64,000 bases of DNA from CAVWSM01 sp963757805 (lineage in GTDB: Bacteria > Actinomycetota > Actinomycetes > Jiangellales > Jiangellaceae). Position numbers and translations under genes: made by a program. Under the pieces are notes generated by a model. It worked only from the letters and a program-made list of their open reading frames with translations, did not search any database and was not told where the DNA came from. The DNA lies in contig CAVWSM010000006.1 of NCBI GenBank assembly GCA_963757805.1, positions 806,001-870,000 on the forward strand, read 5' to 3'. This document shows positions 14,741-21,077 of the stretch, one piece after another (the stretch's first letter is position 1; the number at the start of each line of letters is the position of its first letter).

Positions 14741-15663
14741 GACGACTCCTCGTCTCGGAAGATCTCGGCGATGTGGTGGCGGCCCTGCTCCATGCGTACG
14801 AGACCGAGCCCGAGGTCGGCAACGGTGTCGCGGATGCGGTCGACGGTCTGGTCGAACGCCCCGGGGGTGACGTCGACGAGCAGCAACCGGCCGTCGGCGC
14901 GTGCCTGGAGGTGTCGGGCTGCCAGCGCCTGCACGACGTCCACCGATCGGCCGTCGCGGGGCTCGCCGACCTCGACGACGAGCGACTGCGTGGCGTGCAT
15001 GAAGTCGGTCGTGGCTGAGGAGCGCAGCAACCTGCCTGCGTCGATGACGACGACGTGGTCGCTGATGCGCTCCAGCTCGCCGAGCATGTGGCTGGTCACG
15101 AGCACGGAGATGCCGAAGTCGGTGTGTACGCGGCGGATCAGGCCGAGCATGTCGTCGCGGCCGACCGGGTCGAGCCCGTTGGTGGGTTCGTCGAGGAACA
15201 CGACCTCGGGGGCGTGGACCAGGGACTGGGCGAGCTTGACCCGCTGCTTCATGCCCGTCGAGTAGCCGCCCATAGGGCGGTAGCGCTCCTCGTAGAGACC
15301 GACGTGCCGCAGCGTGTCGGCCGTCCGCTCGCGCGCGGCAGTGTGTGGCAGGCCGGATACCCGCGCCATGTGGACGACGAACTCCGTCGCTGTCATGTCA
15401 GGTGGCAGGCAGTCGTGCTCGGGCATGTAGCCGACGCGCTCGCGTATTTGTGGTCCGTCGGTGGCAACGTCGCGGCCCAGGACGCGCGCGTGGCCGCCGT
15501 TGGCGTCGGTGAGCCCGAGCAAGATCTTGATCAGCGTGGACTTCCCCGCGCCGTTGGCGCCGACCAGCCCGGTGACGCCCTGGGGCACATCGATCGTCAG
15601 CTGGTCGAGCGCGGTCACGCGCGGATAGCTCTTGCTCAGACTCTCGGTCTCGATGACAGGCAC
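14737..15663 (-). CDS. ABC transporter ATP-binding protein (pair 1)
   Basis: The 308-residue ATPase is first in a four-gene operon. It has Walker A GLVGANGAGKSTLIKILLG, signature YSTGMKQRVKLAQSL, Walker B VVFLDEPTNGLD and VTSHMLGELE. The C-terminal 90 residues form a small regulatory-type domain. The two ATPases are clearly homologous, so the operon looks like a duplicated exporter module whose halves may act as heteromers or serve two substrates. Confidence 0.92.
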   Translation of the reverse strand: MPVIETESLSKSYPRVTALDQLTIDVPQGVTGLVGANGAGKSTLIKILLGLTDANGGHARVLGRDVATDGPQIRERVGYMPEHDCLPPDMTATEFVVHMARVSGLPHTAARERTADTLRHVGLYEERYRPMGGYSTGMKQRVKLAQSLVHAPEVVFLDEPTNGLDPVGRDDMLGLIRRVHTDFGISVLVTSHMLGELERISDHVVVIDAGRLLRSSATTDFMHATQSLVVEVGEPRDGRSVDVVQALAARHLQARADGRLLLVDVTPGAFDQTVDRIRDTVADLGLGLVRMEQGRHHIAEIFRDEESS

Positions 15664-15743
15664 GCACGCAGCGTATGGGCGGGGGTCACGCCCTGACGTC
15701 AGGAGGGTCGGCGAGTTTGCCCTGATTTGGCCCTCGCGGACCC

Positions 15744-16796
15744 TTAGGGGTTGGCGGCCGCAGCGCTGGATGCGAGTGCGTCGCCGATCTGCGCTGTCGT
15801 CCTCGGGATCACCCCGCGCGTCGCCAGATCGTCAGCGACCGCCTGCTCGATGCGCGCGGCCGCCTCGGCGAGCCCCAAATGCTCGAGCAGCAGTGCAACC
15901 GAAAGCACCGTGGCGGTGGGGTCGGCCTTCTGCTGGCCGGCGATGTCTGGTGCGCTGCCGTGGACGGGCTCGAACATGCTCGGTGCCGTGCGGTCCGGGT
16001 TGACGTTGCCGCTGGCCGCCAGCCCGATGCCGCCGGTGATCGCGGCGGCCAGGTCGGTCAGGATGTCGCCGAACAGGTTGTCGGTCACGATGACGTCAAA
16101 CCGGCTGGGGTCTGTCACCAGGAAGATCGTGGCGGCGTCGACGTGCAGGTAGTCCACGTTGACATCGGGGAACTCGGTGCCGACCGCCTCGACGGTCCGC
16201 CGCCAGAGATGCCCGGCGTGGACGAGGACGTTGTGCTTGTGCACGAGCGTGAGCTTCTTGCGCGGCCGGGCGCTGGCGCGCCGGAATGCCTCGCGCACGA
16301 CCCGTTCGACTCCGTACGCGGTGTTGACGCTGACCTCGTTGGCGACCTCGTGCGGCGTGCCGATCCGGATCGCGCCGCCGTTGCCGACGTACGGCCCCTC
16401 AGTTCCCTCCCGGACGACGACGAAGTCGACGTCGCCGGGGTTGGCGAGCGGTGAGCTGACGCCTGGGAAGAGCCGCGACGGGCGCAGGTTGACGTACTGG
16501 TCGAGCTCGAACCGCATGCGCAGCAGCAGCCCGCGCTCGAGCACGCCGGATGGCACCGTCGGGTCGCCGATCGCGCCGAGCAGGATCGCATCGTGCGCTC
16601 GCAACTCGTCGAGCACCGAGGTCGGCAGCGTCTCTCCGCTGTCGTGCCACCGGCCGGCGCCAAGGTCGTAGTGGGTTGCCTCGACCTTGGCGTCGTGCGC
16701 GGGCGCAACCGCCTCGAGGACCTTGAGGCCCTCCGCGACGACCTCGGGGCCGATGCCGTCGCCGGCGATGACTGCAAGGCGGACGTGTTGCGGCAT
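15744..16796 (-). CDS. leuB: 3-isopropylmalate dehydrogenase
   Basis: The 350-residue NAD-dependent decarboxylating dehydrogenase converts 3-isopropylmalate to 4-methyl-2-oxopentanoate in leucine synthesis. In organisms that use citramalate it also acts on the 3-methylmalate intermediate on the way to 2-oxobutyrate. GDGIGPEVVAEG near residue 12, LLLRMRFELDQYVNLRPSRL near 90 and the DVIVTDNLFGDILTDLAAAITGG metal/substrate signature near 225 are intact. PSMFEPVHGSAPDIAGQ is the NAD site. The mRNA may be leaderless, since a TAGGCT element lies 8 bases before the ATG. It sits next to a LeuA-regulatory-domain gene on the same strand. Confidence 0.95.
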   Translation of the reverse strand: MPQHVRLAVIAGDGIGPEVVAEGLKVLEAVAPAHDAKVEATHYDLGAGRWHDSGETLPTSVLDELRAHDAILLGAIGDPTVPSGVLERGLLLRMRFELDQYVNLRPSRLFPGVSSPLANPGDVDFVVVREGTEGPYVGNGGAIRIGTPHEVANEVSVNTAYGVERVVREAFRRASARPRKKLTLVHKHNVLVHAGHLWRRTVEAVGTEFPDVNVDYLHVDAATIFLVTDPSRFDVIVTDNLFGDILTDLAAAITGGIGLAASGNVNPDRTAPSMFEPVHGSAPDIAGQQKADPTATVLSVALLLEHLGLAEAAARIEQAVADDLATRGVIPRTTAQIGDALASSAAAANP

Positions 16797-16880
16797 GGTC
16801 GCCGAGCCTAGCTGCGCTGTCCGTATGTCGACACGGCCGTCTCACAATCCGACCCCGGCGATTGAAGGTCTGGCTCTCGT

Positions 16881-16938
16881 TGATCATGGCGTAGTCAACG
16901 ACCGCGCGCACCCGGCGTGGTGCACTACGCCATGATCA
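16881..16938. repeat. Palindromic intergenic repeat with TGATCATG ends, copy C
   Basis: TGATCATGGCGTAGT and its inverted partner ACTACGCCATGATCA enclose a GC-rich centre of about 28 bases. The outer eight bases are the same as in the repeats at 28077-28128 and 46182-46236, but the inner arms differ. It lies upstream of leuB and downstream of the LeuA-domain gene. Confidence 0.65.
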
Positions 16939-16953
16939 TCGGCGATGGCCTCG

Positions 16954-17037
16954 TCAGTGGCCGGTCTCACCGCCATTGTCGCGGCGGTCCATCGACTCCT
17001 GCACGGCGGTCATGGCGTTCTGTTGTTCCTGGGTCAT
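16954..17037 (-). CDS. Possible 27-residue microprotein coupled to the LeuA-domain gene
   Basis: A short frame (MTQEQQNAMTAVQESMDRRD then NGGETGH) has its ATG overlapping the LeuA-domain stop codon as ATGA, the same coupling used by genuine gene pairs in this genome. It is polar, helix-prone and Gln/Glu-rich. There is no independent evidence of translation and I know no family. It ends just before the TGATCATG palindrome. Confidence 0.3.
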   Translation of the reverse strand: MTQEQQNAMTAVQESMDRRDNGGETGH

Positions 17038-17423
17038 GATCGCGATCTCGACTTCTTCGACTCGTACTGGTTGATCGCGGCGAGGAAGGCGCGGGCGGAG
17101 GCCTCGACGACGTCGGTCGACGAAGCACGTACGGCCACCCGGCGGCGCGGCACCTCGACGTCGAGCTCGACCTCGGCAAGCGCCTCGCTGCCCGGCCCGA
17201 CCGAGTAGGCGCGGAAGGCCACGACACGCGCCTCTACACCGGTTGCTTCGGCGATCGCCTGGCACACCGCGTCGACCAAGCCGGTCCCGTCGCCTTCGGC
17301 CGTCACCGTCTCGTCCGGCCGGAACAGCTGGACGCTGGCGCGCGGTCCGGCGTTGGTGCCGCCCGCGTAGGTGATCTGCTCGAGCTGCCAGTCATTGGAC
17401 GGCGTGGTCTGCATGTCGGTCAC
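17034..17423 (-). CDS. Stand-alone LeuA-type allosteric (dimerisation) domain protein
   Basis: The 129-residue product consists only of the regulatory domain normally found at the C-terminus of 2-isopropylmalate synthase: LEQITYAGGTNAGPRASVQL, VTAEGDGTGLVDAVCQAIAEATG, then VVAFRAYSVGPGSEALAEVELDVEV and a final helix FLAAINQYESKK. No catalytic TIM barrel precedes it; the region upstream is non-coding with a leader peptide. I chose the GTG at 17423 because GAGGAG lies six bases upstream; an ATG 9 bases later is possible. In LeuA this domain binds leucine and shuts the enzyme off. A free copy could act in trans on a synthase or be a stand-alone amino acid sensor, which is inference. It is next to leuB and carries a BCAA-type leader. 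Confidence 0.8.
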   Translation of the reverse strand: MTDMQTTPSNDWQLEQITYAGGTNAGPRASVQLFRPDETVTAEGDGTGLVDAVCQAIAEATGVEARVVAFRAYSVGPGSEALAEVELDVEVPRRRVAVRASSTDVVEASARAFLAAINQYESKKSRSRS

Positions 17424-17466
17424 TGGGCGCTCCTCGTCCGCTGTGGAGGCCGGCAACGCCAGACAC

Positions 17467-17504
17467 CGCGACGGGGAGCCGGCCGCTTAGCGGGCCCCGT
17501 CGCG
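17467..17504 (-). promoter_or_regulatory. Strong leader hairpin upstream of the LeuA-domain gene
   Basis: A 10-bp perfect stem, CGCGACGGGG with CCCCGTCGCG, covers the end and stop codon of the leader peptide. Its loop holds GGCCGGC, which is complementary to GCCGGCC further down the leader (plus coordinates 17448-17454), so an alternative pairing or pseudoknot is possible. No U-run follows, so control would have to be translational or use another terminator type. Confidence 0.5.
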
Positions 17505-17534
17505 GCGGCGAACTACGAGAGCCATCCGCGGCAT
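17487..17534 (-). CDS. Putative BCAA leader peptide MPRMALVVRRRDGAR
   Basis: A 15-codon frame contains consecutive Leu-Val-Val codons and then Arg-Arg-Arg-Asp. This resembles the ilvB leader in the same window (hydrophobic BCAA run, then a charged tail, with the stop codon inside a hairpin). A -10-like TAGTTT ends 9 bases before the first ATG, and TTTCCA lies 17 bases further up, so a leaderless start is plausible; an internal in-frame ATG at 17525 is the alternative start. It supports BCAA-responsive expression of the LeuA-domain gene. Confidence 0.5.
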   Translation of the reverse strand: MPRMALVVRRRDGAR

Positions 17535-17671
17535 GATGCGGCCAAACTACTCGGATGTCCGAGCAGTGGAAACCTCAGATCTCACCGGCCGAGACTGGCG
17601 CCGATGTGTTTGCTGTCTTCCGGCCGTCTCTACAGTGGACAGGACGATCGGCCGACGGCGGGTGAACTCTT

Positions 17672-18691
17672 GTGAGCACCACCGAGAACCGGCCTATTGG
17701 CGCGGAAGAAGCTCAGTTCATGAAGGTGGCCCGCGCCGGGGACTCCGGCGGGTTCGCCCTGCTCACCGAGCGGTTCCGGCACGAGCTGCACGTGCATTGC
17801 TACCGCATGCTTGCGTCGTACGACGACGCCCAGGACATGACGCAGGAGACGTTCCTGCGGGCGTGGGACCGGAGGGAGTCGTTCGAGGGGCGGGCATCGC
17901 TTCGCTCCTGGTTCTACCGCATCGCCACCAACGCCTGCCTGGACTTCCTGGACAAGCGCCGCGACCGCGTGCCTCTGCCAACGGAGAACCCGCAGGCCGG
18001 GACGGAAGTGCTCTACCTACAGCCCTACCCGGACAGCCTGTTGTCTCGTGAGGACCCGCATGAGACCGCCGTGGCGCGGGAGACCATCGAGCTCGCGTTC
18101 ATCGTGGCCGTGCAGCACCTGCCACCGCGGCAGCGTGCCGTGCTGATCTTGCGCGACGTCCTGGGCTGGCCCGCCAAGAGCACCGCTGACGCACTCGAGT
18201 TGACCTTGGCCTCGGCCAACAGCGCCCTGCAACGGGCCCGGGTCACCATGCGCGAGCACCTCCCAGACGCCCGCCTCGACTGGCGAGCACGCACGCGCAT
18301 CGAGCTGACCGTAGACGAGCGCGCCTTGGTCAATGCCTATATGGATGCGAACGATCGGGCAGACCTCGACGCGTTGGCGACATTGCTGCGCGAGGACCTG
18401 CGCTGGTCCATGCCGCCCCAGCCAGGGGTCTGGGTCGGGCGCGACAAGGCTGTCAAGAGTTGGGCCGACGGGGGCTTCGGCACCGTAGCGTTCGGCGACA
18501 TCCGCAGCCTGCTGAGCTCCGCCAACGGCCAGCCTGCGGTGGCGATGTACAAGCGCCTACCTGGCGATACGGCGTACCGGTCCTTCGCGATAGACGTGCT
18601 GCGCCTCTTCGACGGGCTGATCGCCGAGATCACGTCCTTCGACGACACCATGTTTCCGGCCCTTGGCCTCCCCGCCACCCTCGACGACTGA
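17672..18691 (+). CDS. ECF RNA polymerase sigma factor with C-terminal SnoaL-like domain
   Basis: The 339-residue protein has sigma region 2 at about residues 22-90 (HCYRMLASYDDAQDMTQETFLRAW, RSWFYRIATNACLDFLDKRR). Region 4 is at about 140-195 (LPPRQRAVLILRDVLGWPAKSTADAL, SANSALQRARVTMREHL). An NTF2/SnoaL-like domain follows (about 215-325; VNAYMDANDRADLDALATLLREDLRWSMPPQPGVWVGRDKAV). This is the architecture of large ECF factors of the SigG/TIGR02960 kind, where the C-terminal domain modulates activity instead of a separate anti-sigma. It uses a GTG start. It has no obvious partner gene; a perfect palindrome follows its stop. Confidence 0.88.
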   Translation: MSTTENRPIGAEEAQFMKVARAGDSGGFALLTERFRHELHVHCYRMLASYDDAQDMTQETFLRAWDRRESFEGRASLRSWFYRIATNACLDFLDKRRDRVPLPTENPQAGTEVLYLQPYPDSLLSREDPHETAVARETIELAFIVAVQHLPPRQRAVLILRDVLGWPAKSTADALELTLASANSALQRARVTMREHLPDARLDWRARTRIELTVDERALVNAYMDANDRADLDALATLLREDLRWSMPPQPGVWVGRDKAVKSWADGGFGTVAFGDIRSLLSSANGQPAVAMYKRLPGDTAYRSFAIDVLRLFDGLIAEITSFDDTMFPALGLPATLDD

Positions 18692-18697
18692 CGCCGT

Positions 18698-18717
18698 GGC
18701 GTTCCCGCGGGAACGCC
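18698..18717. terminator. Palindromic hairpin after the sigma factor gene
   Basis: GGCGTTCCC and GGGAACGCC are separated by only two bases, six bases after the stop codon. The loop must open by a few pairs to fold, and there is no U-run, but the position suits a terminator. Confidence 0.4.
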
Positions 18718-18817
18718 GCCGCCGCAACATCCGAGCGACCGAGCGTCTCGCGCAGGGACCTTCGGACGCAACGAGAAGGACGGGCAGCCGCGGGCAGCGC
18801 CTTCTTAGACTGGTTCC

Positions 18818-19219
18818 GTGACCGAGCGCAAGCCACCCGGGATGACCTTCGAGTCGTGGGTCGAGCGGCAGATCCGCGAGGCACAGGAGCGCGGCGCGTT
18901 CGAGAACCTGCCAGGGGCCGGCAAGCCGCTCGCCGACGACGGCGACGGTTACGACGAGCTCTGGTGGATCAAGCGCAAGGTGCGCGAGGAGGGTCTGACC
19001 TTCACGCCGCCGGCGCTCGCCCTCCGCCGCGAGGTCGAGCGGCTGCACGAGTCGCTGCCAGCCATGACCTCCGAGCGGCAGCTCCGAGAACGGGCCGAGG
19101 CGCTCAACCAGCTCATCCTCGCCGAGTGGCGCCGACCGCAGGAGACAAGCGTCTACCCGCCACGCCGCGTCGATGTCGAAGCGCTCATCGAGGAGTGGCG
19201 GAGGACGCGCGGAGACTGA
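18818..19219 (+). CDS. DUF1992 (DnaJ C28-like) protein
   Basis: The 133-residue protein has the DUF1992 signature FESWVERQIREAQERGAFENLPGAGKPL near its start, followed by WWIKRKVREEGL and a helical tail (LRREVERLHESLPAM, RERAEALNQLILAEWRRP). The domain is shared with the conserved part of eukaryotic DNAJC28; no biochemical function is established. The GTG start is the only one that includes the whole domain. It stands alone, convergent with a GNAT gene 4 bases away. Confidence 0.85.
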   Translation: MTERKPPGMTFESWVERQIREAQERGAFENLPGAGKPLADDGDGYDELWWIKRKVREEGLTFTPPALALRREVERLHESLPAMTSERQLRERAEALNQLILAEWRRPQETSVYPPRRVDVEALIEEWRRTRGD

Positions 19220-19223
19220 GCGC

Positions 19224-19757
19224 TCAGGGCCGCCACGGCCGCGGATCCGTTCGCAGCAACGAGTACAGCAACACATCGTGGTTGCGGCCGTCGTTGAAGA
19301 ACGCCCCGCGGGCCGTCCCCTCCAGCGTGAAGCCGCACTTCTCCGCGATCCGCCGCGACGCGGCGTTGCCGGGAACGATGACCAGGTGGATGCGGTGTTC
19401 CTTCTTGGCTCCGAACAGGTAGTCGACGAGCAGCTGCACCGCCTCCGTCACGTAGCCGTGGCCGGCATGCCGGTCGTCGTAGAGCTGGTATGAGAGCTCG
19501 AACGCATCCCAGTACGACACCGGCCGAAAGAACTCGATGTGCCCGGCGATCTCGCCCTCGAGGGTCGTGATCAGCAGCATCCCCTCGGTCTTCTGCCAGA
19601 AGCCGTTCTCGGCGAACTCGCGGCGGAAGGCGGGCTCTGACATGACCCCGAGCGGGAAGTAAGAGCCGCGCGTACGGATGGCGGTGTGCGCCTCGTAGAG
19701 CTCGTCGAGGTCGGCTTCACGAGCTGGTCGCAGTCGGACCCGTTGTCCCTCCAACAT
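19224..19757 (-). CDS. GNAT-family N-acetyltransferase (RimJ/RimL type)
   Basis: The 177-residue product opens MLEGQRVRLRPAREADLDELYEAHT, the standard start of RimJ-like acetyltransferases. YQLYDDRHAGHGYVTEAVQLLVDYLF contains the acetyl-CoA loop (here RHAGHGY), and the fold closes with IVPGNAASRRIAEKCGFTLEGTARG. It probably acetylates a ribosomal protein N-terminus or a small amine; the substrate is unknown. I chose the ATG at 19757, since sequence further upstream is low-complexity arginine-rich and unlikely to be translated. Confidence 0.88.
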   Translation of the reverse strand: MLEGQRVRLRPAREADLDELYEAHTAIRTRGSYFPLGVMSEPAFRREFAENGFWQKTEGMLLITTLEGEIAGHIEFFRPVSYWDAFELSYQLYDDRHAGHGYVTEAVQLLVDYLFGAKKEHRIHLVIVPGNAASRRIAEKCGFTLEGTARGAFFNDGRNHDVLLYSLLRTDPRPWRP

Positions 19758-19786
19758 CGCGCCATCGTCGCATGCGGCGGGGTGCG

Positions 19787-20014
19787 TCAAAGCAGGTTGG
19801 CGATCAGCCGCGCCGCGCGGGCCGCACCGTCTGTCTCGACCGGCCGGTATTCGACGGGGCGACCGATCTCTTGGGCGATCGCGGTGGCGATCTCGACGGG
19901 GCCGTCGGACTCGGAGTCCATGCGGCGACCAGCGCCGCACCTCACGCCGTCGCGCTCGACGTAGCCCGTGTCGTCTGGGTAGCGGGCCCGGGTCTGCTCC
20001 TGCGTCGCCTTCAT
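19787..20014 (-). pseudogene. Chimeric remnant: alpha/beta-hydrolase start joined to an unrelated tail
   Basis: The ATG overlaps the TetR stop codon as ATGA, so a gene was once coupled here. The first 25 residues (MKATQEQTRARYPDDTGYVE then RDGVR) look like the start of actinobacterial alpha/beta hydrolases, which usually continue into the HG-containing fold. Here the sequence switches after RDGVR to GAGRRMDSESDGPVEIATAI and ends EYRPVETDGAARAARLIAN then LL, which resembles the extreme C-terminus of a different, probably glycosyltransferase-like, enzyme. With no catalytic core left, I read the 75-codon frame as the scar of an internal deletion or recombination. A genuine small protein is the alternative. 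Confidence 0.5.
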
Positions 20015-20589
20015 CTGGACACCCATGTGTCGATCCAATCGAGGAGTTCCTGATGACCCGCGTCGATGCCGCCGAGCCGTTCCACGATGATGCCGAGGTT
20101 GAACGTCATGACGAGTGACACGAGCGCTCCAAGCGGAATGTCGAGTTGGAGCTCCCGGTGCGGTTCTGCAAAGGCTTCGGTGAGTACGGCGCGCCACTCA
20201 CTGTTGACTTGGGCCAGGCGGGCTCCAAACTCGGGGTTGTTCCATGCCAGCGCCTGCAGCTCGAGCCAAATCTTCTCGTAGTTGAGGTCCTCGCTCACCA
20301 GATAGCTCATTGCCGTGCGCCACTTCGCCACGAACGGCACGTCCTCGGCATATAGCTCTCGCTGGCGGATGATGAGCCGGTCGGTGAATCGCTCCAGCGC
20401 CTTGAGGAGCAGGTTCTCGTTGGAGCCGAAGTAGTAGTGGACGAGTCCGTGATTGACGCCCGCCGTCTCGGCCAGCCGACGAGTAGTGATGCCCGCGTAG
20501 CCGACTTCGACGAGCAACTGCTCTGCCGCGTCCAGCAGAGCCGTTTCGGCTGCTGACCGAGCCGGTGTCTGCTGACGCAGCTCACTCAT
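20011..20589 (-). CDS. TetR-family transcriptional regulator
   Basis: The 192-residue protein has an N-terminal TetR helix-turn-helix (ETALLDAAEQLLVEVGYAG, then TTRRLAETAGVNHGLVHYYF with the usual YYFGSNENLL continuation) at about residues 15-60, and a helical ligand-binding domain. Its start overlaps the end of the upstream NTF2-like gene as ATGA, so the two are coupled. A palindromic operator and promoter lie upstream of the pair, suggesting autorepression. The ligand is unknown. Confidence 0.9.
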   Translation of the reverse strand: MSELRQQTPARSAAETALLDAAEQLLVEVGYAGITTRRLAETAGVNHGLVHYYFGSNENLLLKALERFTDRLIIRQRELYAEDVPFVAKWRTAMSYLVSEDLNYEKIWLELQALAWNNPEFGARLAQVNSEWRAVLTEAFAEPHRELQLDIPLGALVSLVMTFNLGIIVERLGGIDAGHQELLDWIDTWVSR

Positions 20590-20945
20590 GGCGTGCAGTA
20601 GAGCGCGTTGGCGATCTTCCAGCCGTCGCGCGTACGCACGAGATGCAGGTACTCGTAGTACGGCGCCGAACGGACTCTCACGCTGGCGATCTCCTGGAAG
20701 ACGTCGAGGACCGCGACGTCCAGCCGCCGGTCTGCTGCATCGGCAGCCCCCGCCCCTGCTGCCGTGAGCTCGAGCATCCGCTCCTTGGTCATGATGCCGA
20801 GGGACCCATCCGCGTGACCGGACGAGCGCTTCACCAGGTCCTGATGCAGCGCGGAGTTCATGCGGGCGACGTCTCCGTCGAACCATCCCTCGAAGTAGTC
20901 GAGCGCGACCTGGGTGATCTGCTCCACGTCCGTCGCCGTCGACAT
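20586..20945 (-). CDS. NTF2-like/lumazine-binding-type small protein
   Basis: The 119-residue protein fits the NTF2-like cone fold of the putative lumazine-binding family: VEQITQVALDYFEGWFDGD at the start, RMNSALHQDLVKRS, a beta-rich middle, and a closing YLHLVRTRDGWKIANALYC strand pair. Such proteins are ligand-binding or isomerase-like; the conserved cavity residues do not define a substrate. It is the first gene of the TetR operon. Confidence 0.8.
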   Translation of the reverse strand: MSTATDVEQITQVALDYFEGWFDGDVARMNSALHQDLVKRSSGHADGSLGIMTKERMLELTAAGAGAADAADRRLDVAVLDVFQEIASVRVRSAPYYEYLHLVRTRDGWKIANALYCTP

Positions 20946-20961
20946 GTGGCCCCCCAGAGCG

Positions 20962-21009
20962 TTAGTCGAATGACTAAGTCAGTCGACCAGGTGTGGCTTA
21001 CCCTGTCAA
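20962..21009 (-). promoter_or_regulatory. Promoter with palindromic TetR-type operator
   Basis: On the minus strand a perfect -35 TTGACA is followed after 17 bases by TCGACT. Over and just downstream of this lie nested inverted repeats: TTAGTC-ATTC-GACTAA and the wider GTCGA...TCGAC. Placed between promoter and first gene, this is the expected site for the downstream TetR protein. No footprint data are available. Confidence 0.6.
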
Positions 21010-21077
21010 GGGTTGGTTCATACGCGGTACGTCCGAGCAACGGTGCGCCATGGAGCAGCGCTTCGGACGTTGCCGGC

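Noticed and set aside
10238..15265. Several long plus-strand frames opposite ilvE and the ABC operon.
   Set aside because: They mirror clearly conserved minus-strand genes and have no domain-like sequence of their own.
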